Assembly: GCA_002387845.1 (NCBI GenBank)
Contig: DGLB01000054.1
Span: 1 to 64,000 of the forward strand
Source of the DNA: Stenotrophomonas maltophilia
GTDB lineage: Bacteria > Pseudomonadota > Gammaproteobacteria > Xanthomonadales > Xanthomonadaceae
DNA length: 64,000 nt
Direction of reading: 5' to 3'
The position numbers and the translations under genes were made by a program. Below, piece after piece: positions 8,106 to 16,504 of this stretch (position 1 is its first letter; each line of letters begins with the position of its first letter). The notes below the pieces were generated by a model, which worked only from the letters and a program-made list of their open reading frames with translations, had not been told where the DNA came from and did not search any database.

Positions 8106-8639
8106 TCAGGGCTTGACCGACAGCGTCACCAGGCCCAGTTCGGTGCTGCCCTGCGCCTTGCCGGACTGCGGGGCAGTGGCCGGCCAGGTGAAGGGGATCT
8201 TGAGCAGTTCGCGGCCGCCGACTTCGCGGACCGCTTCCACCACCAGAGTGTAGTTGCCCGGCGCAAGCGACTGCAGCGACGGGCCGCGTCCGTCGGCCTT
8301 CTGCGAGGAGAACGACAGCGCATGGTTGCCTGCCGGACGTGTCGGCCCGGTGACACCGTCAACCGGCACGGTCAGCGTACGGCCGCTCTTGCGCCACCAC
8401 TGGCGCAGGTCGGGCAGCCACTTGGTGCCATGGCCTTCGGCATTGCCGGACTGCTGATACCACACGGACAGATTGGCGGCGACCTTCTGGTCGGCCCCTT
8501 CCAGCCACACCGCCACATACGGGCGGTGATACTCGGCCACGTTGAGCTTGGGCACCTCGACGTTGATGTTCAGGGTGGTGGCATAGGCAGGCGAGGTGGC
8601 CAGCAGGCCGCTCAGGGCGATGGTCAGGGTAACGCGCAT
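8106..8639 (-). CDS. DUF2271 periplasmic protein
   Basis: 177 residues with an N-terminal signal sequence ending ATSPAYA. DUF2271 features are YHRPYVAVWLEGAD, WLPDLRQWWRKSG, the DGVTGPTRPAGNH loop and a C-terminal ELLKIPFTW. These proteins are consistently found next to PepSY and ApbE proteins. Because ApbE flavinylates Thr/Ser in D-G-(x)-T-G/S-like contexts, the DGVTGPT segment is a conceivable FMN attachment site, but that is inference. GGAG stands seven bases before the ATG. It lies between PepSY (21 bases upstream) and DUF4198. Confidence 0.86.
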   Translation of the reverse strand: MRVTLTIALSGLLATSPAYATTLNINVEVPKLNVAEYHRPYVAVWLEGADQKVAANLSVWYQQSGNAEGHGTKWLPDLRQWWRKSGRTLTVPVDGVTGPTRPAGNHALSFSSQKADGRGPSLQSLAPGNYTLVVEAVREVGGRELLKIPFTWPATAPQSGKAQGSTELGLVTLSVKP

Positions 8640-8660
8640 GGTGCGGCTCCGTAGGGCAGG

Positions 8661-9296
8661 TCAGTGGATGAGGATCAAGGCGATCAGCAGCGGCACCATC
8701 AGGCCCACGCCGACCAGCGGCCAGGTCATGCGGCGTTGGCGGGCATGCAGGTGCAGCAGGAACAGGCCGGTGATGCAGAACACCAGGCAGGCCACGGCAA
8801 AGATGTCCAGGAACCAGCCCCAGGCCGGCCCGGCATTGCGGCCCTTGTGCAGGTCGTTGAAGTACGACACCCAGCCGCGTGCGGTGGATTCGTACTCCAC
8901 CGCGCCGGTTTCGCGGTCGATGCTCAACCAGGCATCGCCCCCGGGGCGGGGCAGGGACAGGTAGATTTCCTCCGGCGACCACTCGGCCGGCCGGCGGCCG
9001 ATCGAGATGCCCAGTTCGCGGTCCAACCAGCGCGTGGCCGGGCGCGGAATCGGGGCAGTGCCATCTTCACGGCTGCCGAGCTGCGCCAGCAGGTCGGCCG
9101 GCAGCTCCAGCTGCTGGTTGACCACCTGCGGGGTGGCTTCGATCTTCGCCGCGTGGTTCAGGGTGAGCCCGGTGGCGGCGAACAGGATCATGCCGATCAG
9201 GCATACCGCCGAGCTGATCCAGTGCCACTGGTGCAGGGTGCGCAGCCAGAAGCCACGGGACTGTTGCTGCTGCACGCTGGAAGACGGGGTGGCCAA
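8661..9296 (-). CDS. PepSY-associated membrane protein
   Basis: 211 residues with three hydrophobic segments: one near residues 28-46 after HQWHWISS, and two near the C-terminus (FLDIFAVACLVFCITGLFLL and WPLVGVGLMVPLLIALILI). The middle region (EIYLSLPRPGGDAWLSIDRETGAVEYES) is the periplasmic PepSY part, followed by the RGWVSYFNDLHKGR motif. Membrane His residues (HQWHW, NDLHKGR, LHLHAR) suggest haem or electron transfer, as in FpvG-like ferri-siderophore reductases. It is read after the TonB-dependent receptor and before DUF2271. The longest frame begins with a TTG codon without a clear ribosome site, so the start is uncertain. Confidence 0.83.
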   Translation of the reverse strand: MATPSSSVQQQQSRGFWLRTLHQWHWISSAVCLIGMILFAATGLTLNHAAKIEATPQVVNQQLELPADLLAQLGSREDGTAPIPRPATRWLDRELGISIGRRPAEWSPEEIYLSLPRPGGDAWLSIDRETGAVEYESTARGWVSYFNDLHKGRNAGPAWGWFLDIFAVACLVFCITGLFLLHLHARQRRMTWPLVGVGLMVPLLIALILIH

Positions 9297-9409
9297 GGAG
9301 ACGCGCTCGGGAATTCAGAGGCGGATTAGATCATTGTTGAGAATGGTTCGCAATTGATTGGGGTGCGGATCGCCGACAACCGCCCGCAGGGCGGTTGCCG
9401 GCTTCACCG

Positions 9410-11842
9410 TCAGAATTTCGCGTTCAACGAAATCCAGTAACTGCGACGCTGGTCCTTGGTCGCGTAGTCGTCCACGCAGTTGAACTCGCTGTCGCTGATC
9501 AGCACACACGACTGCGAGACAAAGTCCTTGTCGAACAGGTTGTTCACCCGTGCATTCACGGTCAGCCACGGGGTGATGTTCCAGCTGCCACCCAGGTGGA
9601 AGATCGTGTAGTCCTCGTAGTAGCGCACCTGCGAGGTGCTCACGCCGCCCACGTTGGTGACCAGGGTGTCGCGGTAGCGGTCATAGCGGCCTTCGCCGAT
9701 CAGCGACAGGCTCACCGCGTCGTTGATCTGCCAGTTCAGGCTGGCATTGGCCATGTGCTTGGCGGGGGTCGTGGTACCGCCGACCGGCTTGCCCTTGTCC
9801 ACGCCACTGGTTTGTTCCGACTTGGTGTAGGTGTAGTTGCCGCGCAGCTGCAGGCTGTCCAGCAGGTCCACGTGCGCGGCCGCTTCCACGCCACGGGTTT
9901 CGGCCTTGTCGATGTTCACGCTCTGGCTGAAGGTGCTGTAGCCCAGTGCCGCCCAGCCCGGGCCCACGTCCACGCAGTAGCCGCTGCCGGCCGGAGCCAC
10001 TTCGCAGTTCGGGAAAGTGCCGCCGCTGGCGATCTTGTCGTCGAACTTGTTGAGGAAGCCGGTGACGTTGAAGCCCCAGCGCTCACCCTCGTAGTACGAG
10101 GCGATTTCATAGTTGGTGCTGGTTTCCGGCTGCAGGTTGGGCGAACCCACCAGCGGCAGCACGCCCTGCCCACCGAAGCCGGTCACGCCCGGGAACAGCT
10201 GGTCCGGACGCGGGGTCTTGTAGCCGGTGCTGACGCCGCCCTTGAAGGTCCACGCGTCGCTGGCGTTCCACACCAGGTACGCACGCGGGCTGACGTGGCT
10301 GCCGAAGATGTTGTGGTCGTCGTAGCGCACGCCGACGGTGGCGGTCAGCGCGTCGGTCAGCGCCCAGTTGTCCTCGGCGAACACCGACCACATGCGGTGC
10401 TGCTGCTTCACGTTGTCGCGGTAGCCGGCACCGTCCATGCCGAACACGCCGTCGATCATGTCGGTGTCGTTGTACTGGCCGCCGACGGTCAGCTTGTGCG
10501 CGCCGAAGCTCATGTCCAGCATGGTGTCGAGCACGTAGCCTTCCAGTTCCATGGTGCGCAGCGGGCGCGGCAGGAACGCGTTCAGACGCGCGGTTTCATC
10601 GGCGTTGAGCGCGGTCAGGGCGTTGCCGCGGCCGGCGGCGCAGTAGTTGGCGGCACCGGTGCGGCGGCACACGTCGTTCCACAGGGTCTGCAGATCATCG
10701 CGTTCGTCCAGGGTCAGCGGCAGCGAGCGGCCCAGATTGTTGCTGGTGGTGTGGGTCAGCGTGGTCTGCCAGGTACCGAAGCCATAGCGCCCGGTGTGGC
10801 TCAGGGCCAGCTGGTCGCGCTCGTAACGCTGGTAGGCGGTGTAACCCACGCGCGGCTGCACCACGCGGCGGGTGATGGTGCCGGTGCCGTTCGGGTTGGG
10901 AATGGTGGCGTTGCCCACCCGCCACAGGCTGGCGGCGCTGTCCAGGGTGCCGGTCTGGCCTTCGCTGTTGTCGTACTTCTGCCGCGAGACGTCGTAGTCC
11001 AGCGACAGGTCGTGGTCGTCATTGATGTGGAAGGCCAGGCGCACGCCGGTGTTCCAGTTGGTGTTGGCCACGGCCTTGCCGCCGCCGCCGAAGCCGATGC
11101 TGCGTTCCCACAGGGTGCCGTCGGGCAGGGTCAGCGCGTCCCATTCCGGATTGGAGGCCTTGGCGTCGTAGTAGCTGCCCCGCACGGCCAGGTCCAGGCG
11201 TTCCTTGACCAGTGGGCCGGTCAGGTACACGTCGGTGGTGCGCGCATCGCCGAACTGGTCGTCCTGCTGCACGGTGAAGCCCTGGGTGATGGAGCCGTGC
11301 CAGCTGTCCTGGTTGCGGCGGGTGATGATGTTGATGACGCCGCCCATGGCATCGGAGCCGTACAGGGTGGACATCGGGCCGCGCACCACTTCAATGCGTT
11401 CGATCGCATCCAGCGGCGGCAGATAGGCGAACTGGCCGCCGCCGAAGTTGTTCGGGTACAGCTGGCCGACGTTGCTCTGGCGGCGACCGTCGATCAGCAC
11501 CAGCGTGTACTCGGACGGCATGCCGCGCATCGAGATGGTGGCGCGGCCATTCTTGTCGGTGGTTTCCATACCGACGTCGATGCCTTCCACGTCGCGCAGC
11601 GCGTCGACCAGGCTGGTGTACGGGCGCTTGCTCAGTTCCTCGCGGCTGACCACGCTGATGCTGGCCGGCGCGTCGGTGATCTTCTGTTCGAAGCCCGACG
11701 CGGTGACCACCACCTGGTCGAGGGTCTTGGGGTCGCCAGCGGCATTGCCGGCAGCGAAGGCAGGTGCGCTGAGGGCGGTAAGCAGGGCAATGCTCAACGA
11801 GCAACGGGAAAGGGAGCTACGACGACGCTGGCGCTGGGCCAT
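9410..11842 (-). CDS. TonB-dependent outer-membrane receptor (iron/siderophore type)
   Basis: 810 residues. After a signal peptide ending PAFAAG comes the TonB-box-like DQVVVTASG, the plug domain (ISVVSREELSKRPYTSLVDALRDVEGIDVG, GMPSEYTLVLIDGRRQS and RIEVVRGPMSTLYGSDAMGGVINIIT) and a 22-strand barrel ending in YWISLNAKF with the terminal Phe. The CirA/PirA-like plug suggests a catecholate or other ferric siderophore. The start at 11842 is preceded by AAGGA at eight bases; the longer frame to 11977 was rejected. It heads the PepSY/DUF2271/DUF4198/ApbE/reductase series and follows a small membrane-protein gene, with a Fur-like site further upstream. The ligand cannot be told from the sequence. 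Confidence 0.92.
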   Translation of the reverse strand: MAQRQRRRSSLSRCSLSIALLTALSAPAFAAGNAAGDPKTLDQVVVTASGFEQKITDAPASISVVSREELSKRPYTSLVDALRDVEGIDVGMETTDKNGRATISMRGMPSEYTLVLIDGRRQSNVGQLYPNNFGGGQFAYLPPLDAIERIEVVRGPMSTLYGSDAMGGVINIITRRNQDSWHGSITQGFTVQQDDQFGDARTTDVYLTGPLVKERLDLAVRGSYYDAKASNPEWDALTLPDGTLWERSIGFGGGGKAVANTNWNTGVRLAFHINDDHDLSLDYDVSRQKYDNSEGQTGTLDSAASLWRVGNATIPNPNGTGTITRRVVQPRVGYTAYQRYERDQLALSHTGRYGFGTWQTTLTHTTSNNLGRSLPLTLDERDDLQTLWNDVCRRTGAANYCAAGRGNALTALNADETARLNAFLPRPLRTMELEGYVLDTMLDMSFGAHKLTVGGQYNDTDMIDGVFGMDGAGYRDNVKQQHRMWSVFAEDNWALTDALTATVGVRYDDHNIFGSHVSPRAYLVWNASDAWTFKGGVSTGYKTPRPDQLFPGVTGFGGQGVLPLVGSPNLQPETSTNYEIASYYEGERWGFNVTGFLNKFDDKIASGGTFPNCEVAPAGSGYCVDVGPGWAALGYSTFSQSVNIDKAETRGVEAAAHVDLLDSLQLRGNYTYTKSEQTSGVDKGKPVGGTTTPAKHMANASLNWQINDAVSLSLIGEGRYDRYRDTLVTNVGGVSTSQVRYYEDYTIFHLGGSWNITPWLTVNARVNNLFDKDFVSQSCVLISDSEFNCVDDYATKDQRRSYWISLNAKF

Positions 11843-11977
11843 GGCAGGGTTCCTTGAAAAAGGGGCGAACGCGGTAAGGCCGGGGCCGGTCGGCCACAGC
11901 ACGGAACAGAAGCAGGGGAAGCGGCGCGCGACCGGTGTGGTCGGGCCAACCCGGCGCGAGCGCGCCGGGGAGGGCAA

Positions 11978-12397
11978 TCAGCCCTGGGGCGGAGCCTGGC
12001 CGCGCTGTACGCGCAGTCCTGGAGCCGCAGGCAGCGGAGCAGCCGGTGCCGAATCGATGGCGGGAATGACGTGCGGCGGCAGATCGGCCAGGGTGGCGAT
12101 CAGCGCATCAAAAGATTCAACGGTGGGTGGATGCGGTTCGCGTTCGGCCTGGGCAGTTGCCCGGGCGCTGGCAGCGCGGCGCAGCTTGGCCGGCGCTTCT
12201 TCGGCCAGTTCGCCGCCGCGTCGTTCTTCTGCAGGCTGCTCCAGCGTGGTCGCGGCAGCGTTGGGGCCGTGGCCCAGCATCGGCAATCCCGCCACCAGCA
12301 TTGACAACAGGGCCAGCCAGGCCAGCACCGTCGCCAACGCCGGGCGCTGCCCGCGCATGGCGGGGGCAAAGCAGCGATGGCGGTGAGGATGGCGCAC
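11978..12397 (-). CDS. Small signal-anchored protein preceding a TonB receptor
   Basis: 139 residues, not recognised as a named family. One hydrophobic segment (LATVLAWLALLSMLVAGLPML) is followed by an Ala/Glu/Arg-rich low-complexity region and a Pro-rich tail ending QAPPQG. It reads from a GTG at 12397 with AAGGGA seven bases upstream, and an internal ATG at 12358 is the alternative. It is the first gene of the iron cluster, 135 bases before the receptor. The gene before the second iron receptor (15667-16059) has the same plan and a similar QAPP ending, so this is probably a real but undescribed accessory protein of TonB-receptor loci. Confidence 0.55.
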   Translation of the reverse strand: MRHPHRHRCFAPAMRGQRPALATVLAWLALLSMLVAGLPMLGHGPNAAATTLEQPAEERRGGELAEEAPAKLRRAASARATAQAEREPHPPTVESFDALIATLADLPPHVIPAIDSAPAAPLPAAPGLRVQRGQAPPQG

Positions 12398-12452
12398 GCA
12401 GGAGTCCCTTCAGGATGCGGCGCGGATTGTAGTGAGATTGAAACTCAGATGC

Positions 12453-12467
12453 AAATAGGAATGGTTT
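12453..12467. promoter_or_regulatory. Degenerate Fur-box-like site
   Basis: AAATAGGAATGGTTT matches the classical core AAATGAGAATCATTT at 11 of 15 positions. It lies about 55 bases upstream of the small membrane-protein gene that opens the receptor/reductase cluster, where a Fur site would be expected. It is much weaker than the sites at 16106 and 19813. Confidence 0.4.
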
Positions 12468-12473
12468 ACATCG

Positions 12474-12498
12474 GTAGTGCCGGCCGCTTGCCGGCCAC
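12474..12498. repeat. SMAG/REP palindrome
   Basis: GTAGTGCCGGCCGCTTGCCG begins a single GTAG-headed element with GGCCGGC-type arms, placed a few bases beyond the piuC stop codon (TAA at 12503). It separates the piuC transcript from the promoter of the receptor/reductase cluster. Confidence 0.75.
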
Positions 12499-12502
12499 CC
12501 GG

Positions 12503-13189
12503 TTATGTCTCGCTCCAGCGTCGCAGCAGGTTGTGATACACCCCGGTCAACTGCAGCACCGCTGATGCATCCGCCCCGGTGACGCGCAGTTTCTCAATCG
12601 CCGTATCCATCTCCAGCAGCGCTCGGCGCTGGCTGTCGTCGCGCACCATGCTCTGCACCCAGAAGAACGAGGCCACCCGCGCGCCGCGGGTAACCGGGCT
12701 GACCTTGTGCAGGCTGCTGGAGGGATACAGCACCAGGTCTCCGGCCGGCAGCTTCACCTCATGCTCGCCATAGGTATCGCTGATGATCAGTTCGCCACCG
12801 TCGTAGCTGTCGGGATCCGCCAGGAACAGCGTGCACGACACGTCCGAGCGCAAGTGGGTGAGCTGGCCATCCAGCTGCTGGCGCATCACCGCGCCATCGA
12901 CGTGGAAACCATACTCGCCGCCGCCCTGGTAGCGGTTGAAACGCGGCGGCAGGATCCGCAATGGCAGCGCGGCGGCGAAGAACAGCGGATGCCGTTCCAG
13001 CGCCGCCAGCACGATGCGCCCCAGCTCGGCCTTGAGTGGGGACGCGTCGGGCAGCTGGTCGTTGCGTTTGACCTGTGCGCCCTGCACGCCGACCGTTTCG
13101 CGGCCGTCGGTCCAGTCGGCAGCGGCCAGGGCCTGCTGCAGGTGGGCCAGTTCGTCGGGGCGCAGAACGTTCGGAACGTGCAGGAGCAT
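12503..13189 (-). CDS. piuC: Fe(II)/2-oxoglutarate-dependent dioxygenase PiuC (PKHD-type hydroxylase, YbiX family)
   Basis: 228 residues, close to the E. coli YbiX length. The dioxygenase core shows the HxD iron ligands in YGFHVDGAVM, the distal His in SSLHKVSPV and the 2-oxoglutarate-binding Arg in TRGARVASFFWVQS. The N-terminal MLLHVPNVLRPDEL is typical of the family. YbiX/PiuC genes almost always pair with a Fiu/PiuA catecholate receptor, and here the gene begins 11 bases after the receptor's stop. Its substrate is not established. It has been linked to iron acquisition by neighbourhood and Fur control, which fits the Fur box at 16106. Confidence 0.93.
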   Translation of the reverse strand: MLLHVPNVLRPDELAHLQQALAAADWTDGRETVGVQGAQVKRNDQLPDASPLKAELGRIVLAALERHPLFFAAALPLRILPPRFNRYQGGGEYGFHVDGAVMRQQLDGQLTHLRSDVSCTLFLADPDSYDGGELIISDTYGEHEVKLPAGDLVLYPSSSLHKVSPVTRGARVASFFWVQSMVRDDSQRRALLEMDTAIEKLRVTGADASAVLQLTGVYHNLLRRWSET

Positions 13190-13200
13190 GGCAGGAGCCC

Positions 13201-15519
13201 TTAGAAGCGGTAATCCGCGCTGAGCAGGAAGCTGCGCGGCGCGCCCGGGGTGTAACGGTACCCGCTCTTGTTGATCGCGGCCACGTACTCCTTGTCGAAC
13301 AGGTTGTAGCCGTTCAAACGCAGCGACAGACGGTCGTTGAAGGCATACGAGATCACCGCGTCGTACACCGTGTACGACTTGGTGAACGCCGGGGTACCCA
13401 CCGCGCCGTCGGTGCCACGGTGCATCTGCCCGGCATAGCGCACGCCACCGCCCACGGTCAGCCCGAACGGCAGCGCGTAGGTGGTCCAGCCGGTGAAGGT
13501 GTCACCGGGGGTGTAGGTCAGGTTGCGGGTGCCGTCGGCGGCCACGTTCGCGCCTTCTTCCACTTCAGTGTCGAGATGGCTGTAGCCGGCCGATACCGAC
13601 CAGTTGTCGGTGATGCGGCCCACGGTGGAGACCTCGATACCCTGCACCGACTTCTTGCCGGTCTGGGTCGGGTTGCCGGCGTCGTCCAGCACCTGGGTGT
13701 TGATCTCGTTGCTGACCTCGGTCTTGAACAGTGCCACGTTGAACGCCAGCGCGTCGTCCAGGAACGCCCATTTGGTGCCCACTTCGAAGGTCTTGGCCTT
13801 CTGCGGGTCCAGGCGCGGGTTGTCGGCGCTGCTGGCCGAGCTGCTCAGGGCGAAGTTGCTGCCGCCCGGAGGCTGCTGCGAAAGGGCGTAGTTGGCGTAC
13901 AGGCTGACCACGCTGCCCACCTTGTACACCGCGCCCAGCTTCCAGTTGAACAGCGTGTCTGAATGCTCCAGCGAGGGGTTGGCAATGACCGTGCCGGCCG
14001 GGTTGCTGCCGCAGGCCGGGCCGCGTCCGCCGCACACCGATGCGCTCTGGTACTCGGTCTTGTAGTGGTCCGCGCGCAGGCCGGCGGTGACCAGGAAGCT
14101 GTCACCGAAGGACAGGGTGTCGAACAGATACACCGACGAGGTGGTGGTCTTGCCGTAGCTGTTCGCGCCGTTGTGCGCCCAGGTCAGTCCGGTGGCGTTC
14201 CAGTCCGGGTGGTACAGGTTGGCCGCCGACCAGGTGGTGCCGCCGGTGGCCGCCTGGCCGAAGCTTTCCAGCTCTTCGCGGGTGAATTCCAGGCCGGTGC
14301 TCAGGGTGTGGCGCACCGCGCCGGTGGCGAAGTCGGCCCGCAGGTTGAGCTGGTCGGTCAGGATGGTGTTTTCCTGGTCCTTGAAGGTCGGCAGGCTGCG
14401 CGCGATCGTGTAGGTGTCCAGGTTGTTGCGGTCGGTGTAGCGGATGTTGCCGGTCGGCGCACCGTTCGCGCCGCGGGTACCGGTGCCCATGAACGCGGTC
14501 AGCAGGTAGTCCTGTTCGGTGCGGCCCCAGCGTGCGGTGTTGGTCAGGCGCACGTTGTCGTTGAAGTCATGCTCGAAGCGGAACGTGGCCATCTTCGCGG
14601 TGACGTCGTCGTGGTCGGCGCGGGTGCCGTAGAAGTTCTCGGGATCCACCGGGTGACCGGCCAGCTGTTCCAGTGTCGGCTGCGGGGTCCAGCCGGGCAG
14701 GCCCAGGGTCGGCACGCCACCGTCGGGGATGTTGTCCTGGTCCACGTACAGCAGGTTCAGGAAGTAGCGCGTGCTGGTGCCCAGGCCAAAGCCCAGCGAC
14801 GGCGCAATGCCCCAGCGCTTGTTGTTGACGTGGTCGCGGCCGGGCTGGTCGTTGTCCTGCCACATGGCGTTCAGGCGCAGCGCGCTGGTCGCGCCCAGGG
14901 TCTGGTTCCAGTCGGCGGTGGTGCGGGCCTGGTCGTCGGTACCGACCGAGACGGTGCCGGCCAGTGCGTTGTGCAGGTTGGCCTGCTTGCTGACCATGTT
15001 GATCGCACCGGTCGGCGCGGAACGGCCGTTGTCGGTGCCGGCCGGACCCTTGCTCACTTCCACCTGATCGGTGTTGAACACATCACGCGAGATCGAGCCG
15101 AGGTCGCGCACGCCGTCCACGAAGATGCTGCTCGAGGTGTCGAAGCCGCGCATGAAGATGCTGTCGCCGGTGTTGGTGTTGCCGTTCTCACCGACGTAGA
15201 AGGTACCCACGCCCGGGCTGTTGCGCAGCGCTTCGGTGAGGGTGGTCGCACCCTGCTGGTTGAACAGGTCGCTGGTGATCACCTGCACGGTCTGCGGGGT
15301 GTCCTGCAGGCTCTGGGTGAACTTGGGCGAGGACAGCTTCTCGGCCTTGTAGCCGCGCACCGCGTGCACGTCGATCTGGTCGAGGGTCTTGGCCGGATCG
15401 TTGGCGTCGGCCTGGGCGGCCAGCGGCAGGGTGGCCAGGCTCAGGCCGGCGACCAGGCTGGCGGTGGCCAGGCCGGTGGCGCTGCGGGAAGGGGAGGCGT
15501 GCTTGCGGCTCTTGATCAT
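13201..15519 (-). CDS. fiu: Catecholate siderophore receptor Fiu/PiuA-type
   Basis: 772 residues. It has a signal peptide (MIKSRKHASPSRSATGLATA... ALPLAAQA), plug segment KTLDQIDVHAVRGY and SLQDTPQTVQVITSDLFNQQG, then the Fiu-like FMRGFDTSSSIFVDGVRDLG and DQVEVSKGPAGTDNGRSAPTGAINMVSK, where the NGRSAPTGAIN loop is characteristic. The barrel ends SFLLSADYRF. Such receptors import ferric mono- and di-catechols and admit siderophore-antibiotic conjugates. The ATG at 15519 fits the signal peptide; the longer frame to 15579 adds a non-coding-looking Pro-rich stretch. It is followed directly by piuC and preceded by a small membrane-protein gene and a Fur box. Confidence 0.93.
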   Translation of the reverse strand: MIKSRKHASPSRSATGLATASLVAGLSLATLPLAAQADANDPAKTLDQIDVHAVRGYKAEKLSSPKFTQSLQDTPQTVQVITSDLFNQQGATTLTEALRNSPGVGTFYVGENGNTNTGDSIFMRGFDTSSSIFVDGVRDLGSISRDVFNTDQVEVSKGPAGTDNGRSAPTGAINMVSKQANLHNALAGTVSVGTDDQARTTADWNQTLGATSALRLNAMWQDNDQPGRDHVNNKRWGIAPSLGFGLGTSTRYFLNLLYVDQDNIPDGGVPTLGLPGWTPQPTLEQLAGHPVDPENFYGTRADHDDVTAKMATFRFEHDFNDNVRLTNTARWGRTEQDYLLTAFMGTGTRGANGAPTGNIRYTDRNNLDTYTIARSLPTFKDQENTILTDQLNLRADFATGAVRHTLSTGLEFTREELESFGQAATGGTTWSAANLYHPDWNATGLTWAHNGANSYGKTTTSSVYLFDTLSFGDSFLVTAGLRADHYKTEYQSASVCGGRGPACGSNPAGTVIANPSLEHSDTLFNWKLGAVYKVGSVVSLYANYALSQQPPGGSNFALSSSASSADNPRLDPQKAKTFEVGTKWAFLDDALAFNVALFKTEVSNEINTQVLDDAGNPTQTGKKSVQGIEVSTVGRITDNWSVSAGYSHLDTEVEEGANVAADGTRNLTYTPGDTFTGWTTYALPFGLTVGGGVRYAGQMHRGTDGAVGTPAFTKSYTVYDAVISYAFNDRLSLRLNGYNLFDKEYVAAINKSGYRYTPGAPRSFLLSADYRF

Positions 15520-15666
15520 GGGTAGGTGGTCTGGAAAGGGAGACGGATGCCCGGACGCGCGCGCGGGCGGGGGGGCCATGCGCGCGGGGCGTGGGACAGC
15601 GGTAACGGGAACAGGGAAAGCGCCGGGCGCGGCCCGGGTCAGCGCCGCTGATCGCGGCGCGGCAGA

Positions 15667-16059
15667 TCAGGCCACGAGGGGCGGGGCCTGGGACGGCGGC
15701 AAGCGGCGTAAGCACGGGGGGAACGTCACCCCGGTATCGGTCTTCGCCACACGGTCCGGGCACGACACCGCCAAGTCCCAACCGCGCAGATGGCTGACCT
15801 GCGCAGCGTCCTCGGGTCCGGCTTCGGATTCGGCCTCGACACGCTGGCTGCCGTGCGCACTGCTGTCGATGGCCACCGGGACCGGTTGGCCGCTCTGCGC
15901 GGGCGCAGGAGCCTGGGCCAGGGCCGAACCCGAGACCGCCGCTCCCTGCAGCGATGAACCGCCGCCGCCAAGCGCCACCAGCAGGCACAGGGCCACCATC
16001 GCGCTGGTGACCAGCGCGATCAGGCGTGCAGGCAGGGCAGTGTCAGCGGCAGAAGCCAT
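15667..16059 (-). CDS. Small signal-anchored protein preceding the Fiu-type receptor
   Basis: About 130 residues starting MASAADTALPARLIALVTSA; no recognised family. One membrane segment (LIALVTSAMVALCLLVALGGGG) is followed by Ala/Gln/Ser-rich sequence and a C-terminal part with two Cys (SCPDRVAK...PPCLRRLPPSQAPPLVA). The frame can extend to a GTG at 16101, which would run into the Fur box, so the ATG at 16059 is preferred although no ribosome site is clear. Position, membrane topology and the QAPP-containing tail match the 11978-12397 protein, suggesting related accessory proteins of iron receptors. Confidence 0.5.
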   Translation of the reverse strand: MASAADTALPARLIALVTSAMVALCLLVALGGGGSSLQGAAVSGSALAQAPAPAQSGQPVPVAIDSSAHGSQRVEAESEAGPEDAAQVSHLRGWDLAVSCPDRVAKTDTGVTFPPCLRRLPPSQAPPLVA

Positions 16060-16105
16060 CGGACAGGCAGGCGCAGGCGGAAAGAATCGCCAAGGTAACA
16101 CAAAC

Positions 16106-16124
16106 GATAATGATTCGCATCCGT
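16106..16124. promoter_or_regulatory. Fur box upstream of the Fiu/PiuC group
   Basis: GATAATGATTCGCATCCGT agrees with the 19-bp Fur consensus GATAATGATAATCATTATC at 12 of 19 positions, including the whole left arm GATAATGAT. It lies about 45 bases before the small membrane-protein gene that leads into the receptor and piuC. Expected behaviour: repression when iron is plentiful. Confidence 0.75.
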
Positions 16125-16171
16125 TACCGCGAGTGACAGAACGTCACACCCGGTTACTCCCGGGGGGGCGC

Positions 16172-16504
16172 TCAATCGCGGTCGTCGCGGGTCCAGACCC
16201 CGTCGTGCTCGCGCTTCACCGGAAACTTCGGCACCGGCGTGTAGGCCGGTGCGCACAGCGCCCGCCCGTCGCGCACATCGAAGCGCGCGCTGTGCAGCAC
16301 GCATTCGATGCTGCCTTCCTCGGTATTGAACGTGCCCGAGGACAGCTCGAACTCTTCATGCGTGCACTGGTCTTCCAGTGCATACAGTTCGCCGTCGAGG
16401 TTGAACACCACGATCGGGGTGCCGGTGACCTCGTCGAAGGTGCTCTTCATCTCGCCCGGCAGCAGTTCGGCGGTGGCGCAGACGAAGGTCCAGGTCTCGC
16501 TCAT
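16172..16504 (-). CDS. Rieske [2Fe-2S] ferredoxin-like protein
   Basis: 110 residues. The cluster-binding motifs are complete: QCTHEEF (Cys-X-His) and IECVLHSARFD (Cys-X2-His), with the typical GTPIVVFNLDGELYALED before them and ALCAPAYTPVPKFPV after. It resembles the ferredoxin components of non-haem dioxygenases and NirD-like proteins and would be a soluble single-electron carrier in the cytosol. No oxygenase partner is adjacent. Its start overlaps the acetyltransferase stop by four bases (ATGA), so both are translated from one message. Confidence 0.88.
   Translation of the reverse strand: MSETWTFVCATAELLPGEMKSTFDEVTGTPIVVFNLDGELYALEDQCTHEEFELSSGTFNTEEGSIECVLHSARFDVRDGRALCAPAYTPVPKFPVKREHDGVWTRDDRD

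Noticed and set aside
9395..11857. Plus-strand 820-codon frame opposite the TonB receptor
   Set aside because: Composition is His/Gln/Val-biased without domains, while the minus strand has plug and barrel motifs.
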